A DNA stretch of 10,689 nt. Source: JACQAI01 sp035507915 (GTDB taxonomy: Bacteria; Pseudomonadota; Alphaproteobacteria; Elsterales; Elsteraceae). The notes under the pieces are model-generated. The model was not told the DNA's origin and searched no databases. It was given only the letters and a program-made list of their open reading frames with translations. Where the stretch lies: the NCBI GenBank assembly GCA_035507915.1, contig DATJNS010000010.1:1-10689 (forward strand). Reading direction: 5' to 3'. Both the position numbers and the translations under genes were made by a program. Below are positions 1 to 5,704 of this stretch, one piece after another. Position 1 is the first letter of the stretch. Each line of letters opens with the position of its first letter.

Positions 1-229
1 GCGCGGTCGCGAGGCGGCGCGCCAGCGGCTCGCCGGCCGGCTCCGGCACGACCGCGAGCGCGACTGGCGCGCGCCCGGCGCCGAGCGTCAGCAGGCGGTC
101 GAGCGCGGCGCTCGGCGCGACCGCGTCGTCGTCGCGCCACCATAGGGTCGCCGTGCGTCCGGCGGCCGCCCACTGCGCGAACTCGCGCTCGAGCGCGTTC
201 CACGGGTCGTCGAGCGCGGCGCCGCTCAT
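1..229 (-). CDS. Polysaccharide deacetylase-like protein, N-terminal part (runs off left edge)
   Basis: Only the first 76 codons are in the window. ATG (229-227) overlaps the TGA (228-226) of the preceding glycosyltransferase as ATGA, so translation is probably coupled. The visible part has an amphipathic start (DDPWNALEREFAQW), a strand ending in WWRDDD (residues 30-35), and a second strand LAVVP (58-62). No signal peptide or membrane segment is seen, so a cytoplasmic location is likely for this part. From family knowledge, a W-R-D-D-D-A block followed by a strand of this kind marks an alphaproteobacterial group related to NodB-type polysaccharide deacetylases, where the first motif supplies metal-binding aspartates. 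The expected role is removal of N- or O-acetyl groups from the glycan made by the upstream glycosyltransferases. The catalytic His motifs lie outside the window, so activity cannot be judged. The reading frame is secure; the family call is moderately sure. Confidence 0.72.
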   Translation of the reverse strand, partial: MSGAALDDPWNALEREFAQWAAAGRTATLWWRDDDAVAPSAALDRLLTLGAGRAPVALAVVPEPAGEPLARRLATA

Positions 230-1374
230 GTCGCGCGTTCTGCGAGCCAGCCGCGGATCGCGCGCGCGCTCGCTGCGGCGCCGTCGCAATTGATCGCCAT
301 TGGCGGCGGGGGCGGGGCGGCGAGCGCGCGGTCGACCGCGGCCGCCAGCCGGTCGGGTGTCAAGCTCGCTTCGTCGATCACGACCGCGCGCCCAGTGTCT
401 GCGAGCAGCCGGGCGCGCAGCGCCTGCTCGGTCTCGCCGGCGGCCGCGAACGGCACCAGCACCATGCGGGGCCCGGCTTGCAGGAGGTCGAGCACGGTGT
501 TGTAGCCCGCTTGCGAGATCGACAGAACCGCGCCGCCGAGCAGCCGGCGAAAATCGTCGCGGTGGCGTTCCACCGTGACGCCCGCCGGCGCCGCGGCGCG
601 GATCGCCGCGACCCGCGGCTCGGGCATCATCGGGCCGGTCAGCAGCAGCCAGGGGCAATCACGCGCCCGGCTGAGCGCGCGCGCGCGGCACGCCGCCAGC
701 AGCAGCTCGGCGCCGACGGCGCCGCCGCCCACCGAGACGACGACCGTCTCGCGCGCCGCGGCGGGCTCGACCGGCGGTGGCGCGGGCGCCGCGACGAAGC
801 CCGTGTAGCGCAGCCTGTCGGCGATCGCGGCCGCGCCCGGGAAGGTCGCGTCGAGGCGGATCAGGCTCGGATCGCCGTGCACCAGCACGCGATCGATCGA
901 GCGCTCGATGGTGGCGACGACCTCGGCGACGCGCGCGGGATCGGGCTTCGCCACCAGGATGTCGCGGATCGAGCTGACGACCAGCGGGCGTGCAGGCTGC
1001 GCCGCGAGGCGATCGAGCAGCGGCACGAGCTCGAAGCGGAACTGGCGACGCGCGAACGGGAAACCCTCGAGCAGCAGCACGGCCGGTCGCGCGGCGGCGA
1101 CCGCGTCGAGCAAGGCGTCGCGCCGCGCGGCGCGCCAGGCGTCGTCGATCGGCCGGTCGTGCGCGTCGACCAGGGTCTTGAAGTCGACGCCGGCCGCGCG
1201 CGCCGGCGGCAGGCGCACGATGCGGGCTGCCCCCCAATCCTCCCCGACGACCGGCAGGCCGCCCGACAGCACGACCACGTCGAAGCCGTGCGCGGCCAGC
1301 GCGCGCGCCAGCAGCTCGGCGCGGCGCAGATGGCCGATCCCAAGCAGGTGCTGGACGTAGAACGCGAGCGTCAT
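226..1374 (-). CDS. Glycosyltransferase, COG4671-type (MurG/GT28-like GT-B fold)
   Basis: A 382-residue GT-B enzyme expected to transfer a sugar from a nucleotide-sugar donor onto a glycan or lipid acceptor at the cytoplasmic side of the membrane. The N-terminal Rossmann domain opens with FYVQHLLGIGHLRR; the GIGH loop (12-15, His15) resembles the glycine-rich acceptor loop of MurG-like enzymes. The C-terminal domain starts near 209 with strand VVVSVGGG (211-218). It carries the donor-side signature SQAGYNT (287-293) and an acidic/Gln patch AAGETEQ (311-317), as in GT28 C-terminal domains. No transmembrane segment is seen. A Pro-rich stretch (353-358) precedes the C-terminus. The ATG at 1374 has no clear Shine-Dalgarno but gives the family's usual N-terminus. 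It lies 46 bases after the upstream GT4 gene and overlaps the deacetylase by ATGA. It is a distant paralogue of the gene at 3849-5087. Donor and acceptor cannot be told from sequence. Confidence 0.88.
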   Translation of the reverse strand: MTLAFYVQHLLGIGHLRRAELLARALAAHGFDVVVLSGGLPVVGEDWGAARIVRLPPARAAGVDFKTLVDAHDRPIDDAWRAARRDALLDAVAAARPAVLLLEGFPFARRQFRFELVPLLDRLAAQPARPLVVSSIRDILVAKPDPARVAEVVATIERSIDRVLVHGDPSLIRLDATFPGAAAIADRLRYTGFVAAPAPPPVEPAAARETVVVSVGGGAVGAELLLAACRARALSRARDCPWLLLTGPMMPEPRVAAIRAAAPAGVTVERHRDDFRRLLGGAVLSISQAGYNTVLDLLQAGPRMVLVPFAAAGETEQALRARLLADTGRAVVIDEASLTPDRLAAAVDRALAAPPPPPMAINCDGAAASARAIRGWLAERAT

Positions 1375-1420
1375 GGCGGGCCGAGGGACGGGCGCGAAAG
1401 CGACCGGCGGCCGGCCGGGG

Positions 1421-2554
1421 TCACAACCCGGCCAGCATCGTGTCCAGCCGGCGCGCCGCGATGAAGAGGTCGTGCTCCTTGGCGCAGATCTCGCGCGCCG
1501 CGATGCCGTAGTCCGCGCGCTTGTCGGAATCGCCGAGCAGCACGTTGATCGCGGCGGCGAACGCGTCGGCGTCGCCCGGCGGTGGCGTCAGGCCGGTGAC
1601 CTCGTGGCGGACGATCTCGGGCACGCCGCCGCTCGCGCCGGCGACCACGGGCAGTCCGGTCGCCTGGGCCTCGAGCAACGCCATGCCGTAGGCCTCGTCG
1701 ATCGCCGGCCAGACCATCAGGTCGGCGGCGGCGCACCACGCGGCGATCTGGGCCTCGGGCTCCTGGCCGACCAGCATGACCTGCTCGCCGAACGGCTCGA
1801 ACAGCTGGCGAACCTCGGCGCGCGCCGGGCCGTCGCCGACGATGACCAGGATGTGCGGCGCGGCGTCGACCTTGGCGAGCGCCGTGGCGAGCAGACGGTA
1901 GGACTCGAGCTTGGCGCCGAAGCGCAGCATGCCGACCGCGAGCAGCCAGGGCCAGCGCGTCGACAGGCGGTAGCGCGTCGACAGGCTGCGCCGGCAGGCG
2001 TCGCGATTGTCGGCCGCCTTCTCGAACGGCGTGCGGTCGACGAACGGCGGCAGCGCGACCAGCCGGGTCGGGTCGGACAGGTGGGGCAGCACGCCCGCGC
2101 GGTCGGCGCCGTTGATGCCGATCACCAGGCGCGCGCGCTTGAGCGCCTCGATGGTGGCGCGGTAGCCGAGATCCCACGGGCCGCCCTTGCGCTTGTCGGC
2201 GACCGAGGCCTCGACGACGACGTAGGGGATGGCGAGCGCCTGCGCGACCACCGGTCCGATCCAGTCGGGCGCCTTGTGGTAGAGGTGGTAGGTCAGCCAG
2301 ACCTGGGGCCGCTGGGCCGCCGGGCGGGTGCGATAGCTCTGGACCAGGCGCTGGGCGAGCATGCTCGCGCGGTCCTTGACCTGCTGCTGATGCGCGAGGT
2401 CGCCCGAGCCGTCGCGGCTGGAGAAGTTGCACGCGAGCTCGACTTCGTGGCGCGCGAGGTGCAGCGCCTCGATCAGCAGCCGTCCCATGCGCCGGTCGCC
2501 CGACGGCACCGGATGCTCGGGCGACTTCAGCGGTGCATAGAACGCGATACGCAT
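1421..2554 (-). CDS. Glycosyltransferase family 4 (GT-B, retaining)
   Basis: A 377-residue GT4-type enzyme, probably a cytoplasmic or membrane-associated retaining transferase building the same glycan as its neighbours. It begins MRIAFYAPLKSPEHPVPSGD, a typical GT4 first strand with a glycine-containing acceptor loop. The C-terminal half shows the donor-domain strand LLAVGMLRFGAK (204-215), the VGDGP turn (239-243), and the retaining E-x7-E motif (Glu287 and Glu295, in DEAYGMALLEAQ), followed by GLPVVAGASGGVPEIV (300-315). Length is normal for GT4. The ATG at 2554 is chosen because it opens the conserved first strand and has AGGA a few bases upstream. The open frame continues far upstream, but there it only shadows the preceding gene. 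The 5' end overlaps the upstream GT4 gene by 28 bases in another frame, consistent with one polycistronic message. Sugar specificity is unknown. Confidence 0.9.
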   Translation of the reverse strand: MRIAFYAPLKSPEHPVPSGDRRMGRLLIEALHLARHEVELACNFSSRDGSGDLAHQQQVKDRASMLAQRLVQSYRTRPAAQRPQVWLTYHLYHKAPDWIGPVVAQALAIPYVVVEASVADKRKGGPWDLGYRATIEALKRARLVIGINGADRAGVLPHLSDPTRLVALPPFVDRTPFEKAADNRDACRRSLSTRYRLSTRWPWLLAVGMLRFGAKLESYRLLATALAKVDAAPHILVIVGDGPARAEVRQLFEPFGEQVMLVGQEPEAQIAAWCAAADLMVWPAIDEAYGMALLEAQATGLPVVAGASGGVPEIVRHEVTGLTPPPGDADAFAAAINVLLGDSDKRADYGIAAREICAKEHDLFIAARRLDTMLAGL

Positions 2555-3852
2555 GCTTCCTGTTGTTCGCTTGGGAGGCCGAACAGCGCGGCGAGCCGGT
2601 CGATGCCGTGCACGTGACTGAAACCGCGCAGCAGGCGCTGATGCCCGGCGCCGCCCAGCCGCGCGCGCAGCTCGGGATCGACGATCAGCCGCTCGAGGGC
2701 GGCCGCGAGCGCCGGCGGGTCGCGCGGCGGCACCAGCAGCCCGGTCTCGTCCGGACGGATCAGCTCGGGGATCGCCGAGACCGCGGTGGCGACGCACGCC
2801 AAGCCCTGGCTCTGCGCCTCCATTAGGACGTTGGGCAGGCCGTCGCGGTCGCCGTCGGGCGCGATCCGGCTCGCCAGCACGAACAGATCGGCGGCGCGAT
2901 AGTGCCGGATCACGGTGTCGTGCGCCTGGGCGCCCAGCCAGTCGATGCGATCGGCGATGCCGAGCGCCTCGGCCCGGTGGGCGAGTTGCCTGCGCTCCGG
3001 GCCCGCGCCGATGTGCACGAGCCGCCAATTGAGCGGCGCCGGCAAGAGCGCCAGTGCGTCGAGCAGATCCGGATAGCCCTTCTTGTCGACCAGCCGGCCG
3101 ACCGACAGGATGATCGCGGGATCGCGCGGATCGGCGCCCGTGCGGCGCGGCCGCGCGACGGTGGCGGCGCTCCCGAAGCGCTCGAGGTCGAGACCGTGAT
3201 AGGCGAGCGCGACGCGCCCGGGGTCGTCGGCGAGCGCGCGCAGATGCGTGGCGCCGGCCTCCGTGCAGGTGACCAGCCAACGGCACGCGGCGAGCTTCTC
3301 GGCCTTCTCCCAGTCGGGCGTGGTCCAGATGTCCTTGGCGTGCGCCGAGACCGACCAGGGCAGGCCGGTGATCAGGCTGGCGTAGCGCGTGACCGAGGCC
3401 GGCGTGTGGAGGAAGTGTGCGTGCAGCCAGCCGATCGTCGTCGGCAGCCGGTGCGCGAGCACGAGCGCTTGGCCGAAGCGCCGCATCCGGTTGCGCGAGC
3501 GGTCGCGCCGGAGGTCGCGCCACCAGGCGCGCAGCGCGGCGCGATAGCCCGGCCGCCGGCGCACGGCGCGCCACGCGGCGAACACTTGGCGCGGCGCGCG
3601 ATGCAGGTACTCGGGCAGATAGACGACCGGCGCTGCGATCTCGTCATGGATCGGGTGGGTCGCGCGATCGGTCGGCCGGCGCATCGCCACGATCAGGATG
3701 CGCAGGCCGCGCTGCTCGAGCGCGCGGATCTCCTGGGCGATGAAGGTCTCCGACAACCGCGGGTAGCCCTTGAGCACGAACGCGGTCGTACCCGGCGTCG
3801 CGGGCCACGCGGGACCGCCCGACGCGGCCGTTGGGAGGTCGGCGACGCTCAC
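2527..3852 (-). CDS. Glycosyltransferase family 4, WcaL/colanic-acid type
   Basis: A 441-residue GT4 enzyme. After a 20-residue variable leader it has FVLKGYPRLSETFI (25-38), the hallmark N-terminal block of the WcaL-like subgroup of exopolysaccharide glycosyltransferases. Later blocks are HAHFLHTPA (144-152), the SAHAKDIW acceptor segment (169-176), donor-domain strand ILSVGRLVDKKGY (248-260), IGAGPER (281-287), and DGLPNVLMEAQ (337-347), where the usual E-x7-E reads Asp337-x7-Glu345. An extended GT4 C-terminal helix follows. The start is GTG at 3852, sharing bases with the TGA of the upstream gene (GTGA). No Shine-Dalgarno precedes it, so termination-reinitiation is likely. Extending further upstream would only read an Arg-rich shadow of the neighbouring gene. 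Probable role: adding a hexose to a lipid-linked oligosaccharide in surface polysaccharide synthesis. The family call is firm; the substrate is unknown. Confidence 0.9.
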   Translation of the reverse strand: MSVADLPTAASGGPAWPATPGTTAFVLKGYPRLSETFIAQEIRALEQRGLRILIVAMRRPTDRATHPIHDEIAAPVVYLPEYLHRAPRQVFAAWRAVRRRPGYRAALRAWWRDLRRDRSRNRMRRFGQALVLAHRLPTTIGWLHAHFLHTPASVTRYASLITGLPWSVSAHAKDIWTTPDWEKAEKLAACRWLVTCTEAGATHLRALADDPGRVALAYHGLDLERFGSAATVARPRRTGADPRDPAIILSVGRLVDKKGYPDLLDALALLPAPLNWRLVHIGAGPERRQLAHRAEALGIADRIDWLGAQAHDTVIRHYRAADLFVLASRIAPDGDRDGLPNVLMEAQSQGLACVATAVSAIPELIRPDETGLLVPPRDPPALAAALERLIVDPELRARLGGAGHQRLLRGFSHVHGIDRLAALFGLPSEQQEACVSRSMHR

Positions 3853-5087
3853 TCGAGGGCGCGCAGTCCGACCGTGCGGTCGGCGGCGGCGTCGCCGGTC
3901 ATCGACCCGGCGCCGATGCGGTTGAACCAGAAGTCGGCGCGCTTGGCGATCGTCTCGTGGCCGGCCAAGAGGCCCGGGATCGACACGCTCGACGGGCGCT
4001 TGAGCCACGGCAGCTTGCGTAGCGCGGTCGCCATCGGTGCGGTCGCGCCGTCGAGGTCGTCGACCAGCATCGAGACGAGCCCGAGCTCCTGCGCGCGCGA
4101 GGTGCGGATGAACTGCTCGAGCCGGGGCGTGGTGCGCGGCACGATCAGTGCCGGTTTGTCGAACGACAGGATCTCGCAGAACGTGTTGTAGCCGCCCATC
4201 GCGACGACGCCGGCGGCCGACGCCATCAGGCGCTCCATGCCGGGCACGAAATCCGTCATGCGGACCTGGGGGAGGCGCTCGGCGCGCGCCTCGAAGCCGG
4301 CGCGCCGCTCGGCGTTCATGAACGGTCCGTTGACGATCAGGATACGGTGCGGGATCGCCGGATCGTGCTCGACCGCGCGCAGGACCCAGTCGACCAACCG
4401 CTCGCCGTCGCCGCCGCCGCCGGGCGTGACCAGGAGGAAGGGCTGCTCGAGCGGCTCGGCGAGCATGCCGTCCGGCGCGCCGTCGTCGTCGGACCGCTTG
4501 AGATAGCTGGTGAACACGATGCGTTCGCGCGCCGCCGGCGTGAGCTCGATGCCGAGCAGCGGGTCGTAGATCTCGGGCAGGCCGTAGACCCAGACCTCGT
4601 CATAATAGTCCTCGATTGCCGCGACCGCGTTCTTGCGCGCCCACTCGCGGGCGAGCAGCGCCGGCTCGTCCATGACGTCGCGCAAGCCGAGGACCATCGG
4701 CACGCCGCGCCGCTTGGCCCATTCGAGCGCCGCCTGCACCTCGCCGCGCACGCCGAGCGGCTCCTTGTCGACCAGCAGCAGGTCGGGCTCGAACGACTGC
4801 GCGGTCTCGAGGATGATGCGCGAGCGCTGTGCGATCGCGTCGTGGATGTCGTGCTCGGTCGACAGGGCACGGTACTCGCCGGCATCGGTCTTGATGATGC
4901 CGGGCACCAGGGTGACGTGGATCTGCGGGTGGAAGCCGAAGCGGGCGATCAGGGGCAGGCCCGAGATGATCATCACCGACAGCTTCGGGTTGCGCGCCAC
5001 CAGCGACAGCGCGATCGACCGGCAGCGGCGGAGATGACCCAGTCCGAACGAGTCGTGGCTGTAAATCAGGAGTCTCTTGGGGCTCAT
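3849..5087 (-). CDS. Glycosyltransferase, COG4671-type, first gene of the glycan operon
   Basis: A 412-residue predicted GT-B transferase related to MurG/GT28 enzymes. It opens KRLLIYSHDSFGLGHLRRCR with the GLGH loop (15-18, His18). The N-domain includes LLLVDKEPLGVRGE (103-116) and LGLRDVMDEP (133-142); the C-domain begins FLLVTPGGGGDGE (217-229) and contains MGGYNTFCE (297-305) and PRTTPRLEQ (317-325), matching the donor-binding region of the family. A tail of about 60 residues after 350 has no motif I recognise. ATG at 5087 is preferred over a GTG 15 bases upstream because GGAG sits 7 bases before the ATG and the family N-terminus starts here. It is the first gene after a 136-base non-coding gap and is coupled to the next gene by GTGA. 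Likely job: an early sugar transfer in the pathway. Donor and acceptor are unknown. Confidence 0.9.
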   Translation of the reverse strand: MSPKRLLIYSHDSFGLGHLRRCRSIALSLVARNPKLSVMIISGLPLIARFGFHPQIHVTLVPGIIKTDAGEYRALSTEHDIHDAIAQRSRIILETAQSFEPDLLLVDKEPLGVRGEVQAALEWAKRRGVPMVLGLRDVMDEPALLAREWARKNAVAAIEDYYDEVWVYGLPEIYDPLLGIELTPAARERIVFTSYLKRSDDDGAPDGMLAEPLEQPFLLVTPGGGGDGERLVDWVLRAVEHDPAIPHRILIVNGPFMNAERRAGFEARAERLPQVRMTDFVPGMERLMASAAGVVAMGGYNTFCEILSFDKPALIVPRTTPRLEQFIRTSRAQELGLVSMLVDDLDGATAPMATALRKLPWLKRPSSVSIPGLLAGHETIAKRADFWFNRIGAGSMTGDAAADRTVGLRALE

Positions 5088-5124
5088 TTTTTGTCTCCGC
5101 ACGCTGCGGCGCCCGAGTTGTTGG

Positions 5125-5153
5125 ATCCTTGATCTCTAACGTGGCAGTCTCAA
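5125..5153 (-). promoter_or_regulatory. Candidate promoter of the glycan operon
   Basis: On the minus strand TTGAGA (5153-5148) resembles a -35 box, and AAGGAT (5130-5125) lies 17 bases downstream at the -10 position, though it matches the consensus at only 3 of 6 positions. Location (about 40 bases before the ATG) and local AT content are right, but the -10 box is weak. An alphaproteobacterial or alternative-sigma promoter may be used instead. Confidence 0.25.
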
Positions 5154-5171
5154 TTCCCATCAAATAGAACG

Positions 5172-5212
5172 CCGGATCATAAGGGTCCGGTGCGCGAGTT
5201 CTACGAGAAACT
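5172..5212 (-). terminator. Possible weak terminator or processing hairpins after the CNB gene
   Basis: Two short inverted repeats follow the CNB stop on the minus strand. The first (5197-5212) pairs AGTTCT with AGAACT with one bulged base and a 3-base loop. The second (5172-5190) pairs CCGGAC with GTCCGG-like arms, 5 Watson-Crick pairs plus a G-T, around a 7-base loop, and is followed by CGTTCTATTT rather than a true U-run. The stems are short and the tail is poor, so termination would be partial at best. Confidence 0.25.
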
Positions 5213-5223
5213 TCGGCGATCGC

Positions 5224-5682
5224 TCAGGCCTGCCCGCCGTGCCGCCTGAAGTCGCCGAACTGGGCGGTCACGCGCTCCAGCCGGGCGGCGAGGTCGCGCA
5301 TGACCGCCAGCGAGAAATCCGGGAACTCCCGCAGCAGGTGGAAGAACACGTCCTTCGACAGCAGGAGGCAGACGACCGGGGTGCGGGCGCGCAAGGTCGC
5401 CGTGCGCCGGCCGCTGTGCAACAGCGCGATCTCGCCGACCAGCTGGTTGGCGCCGATCGTGCTGACGGTGACCGGGCCGTCGGCCGTGTCGATGATGACG
5501 TCGCACTCGCCGCTCATGATCACGAACGCGGAATCGCCGACCTCGCCCTGCTTGATGAACTCCTCCCCGACCATGTAGGACACGCGCTCGCTCGTGAAGC
5601 TCAACAGCTTCAGGCGCGCCGGGTCGATGGTGGAGAACATCGGGATATTGCGGAGCGTCTCGGTTTCCTGTTGCAGGCTCAT
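5224..5682 (-). CDS. Cyclic nucleotide-binding (CNB) domain protein, single domain
   Basis: A 152-residue protein that is almost wholly one CRP/PKA-type CNB domain. A short N-terminal helix (LRNIPMFSTID) leads to the beta-roll: KLLSFTSERVSYMVGEEFIKQGEVGDSAF spans 25-53, with MSGECDVI (56-63) next. The phosphate-binding cassette is GEIALLHSGRRTAT (83-96). The ribose-contacting Glu84 and phosphate-contacting Arg93 are both present, but the usual Pro before that Arg is Arg92. A C-helix region (109-142) closes the domain. There is no helix-turn-helix, kinase, channel or membrane part, so it is not a CRP-type transcription factor; it probably senses cAMP/cGMP and acts on a partner. The ATG at 5682 follows a GGGGGA Shine-Dalgarno. 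It lies 22 bases after the ABC-like gene, so the two are probably one transcript, and that protein is the natural candidate partner. Ligand binding is inferred, not shown. Confidence 0.92.
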   Translation of the reverse strand: MSLQQETETLRNIPMFSTIDPARLKLLSFTSERVSYMVGEEFIKQGEVGDSAFVIMSGECDVIIDTADGPVTVSTIGANQLVGEIALLHSGRRTATLRARTPVVCLLLSKDVFFHLLREFPDFSLAVMRDLAARLERVTAQFGDFRRHGGQA

Positions 5683-5704
5683 GACGATCCCCCGAACGCG
5701 CCCC

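Larger units (their letters stand above)
5088..5223. other. Intergenic region between the CNB gene and the glycan operon
   Basis: These 136 bases have no supported coding sequence and are visibly less GC-rich than the flanking genes. On the minus strand they hold, in order, two small hairpins after the CNB stop codon, a promoter-like pair, and a GGAG Shine-Dalgarno before the ATG at 5087. This is where the upstream two-gene unit could end and the glycan operon begin. Read-through transcription is equally possible, because the hairpins are weak. Confidence 0.6.

Noticed and set aside
1375..1420. GC-rich CCGGCGGCCGGCCGG stretch as a possible terminator
   Set aside because: No loop or U-run, and it lies inside a tightly packed operon; more likely composition alone.
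478..1464. Long open frame on the plus strand
   Set aside because: Antisense to a clear glycosyltransferase gene; its translation is low-complexity Arg/Ala/Gln-rich, as expected from third-position GC bias.
1373..2617. 414-codon open frame on the plus strand
   Set aside because: Antisense to the GT4 gene at 1421-2554; no recognisable motif and biased composition.
2555..3574. Upstream extension of the GT4 gene that ends at 1421
   Set aside because: The frame stays open upstream of 2554, but its translation is an Arg/Ala-rich shadow of the WcaL-like gene; the conserved N-terminus starts at the ATG at 2554.
3853..4008. 52-codon N-terminal extension of the WcaL-like gene
   Set aside because: Arg-rich shadow of the upstream gene's 3' end; the GTG at 3852 gives the coupled GTGA junction and a normal family length.
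2902..4191. 429-codon open frame on the plus strand
   Set aside because: Crosses the antisense of two confirmed genes and is rich in Arg, Gly and Ala without domain motifs.
4405..4422. CGC/GCC trinucleotide run resembling a microsatellite
   Set aside because: It encodes the conserved glycine loop TPGGGGDGE of the COG4671-type enzyme, so it is functional coding sequence.
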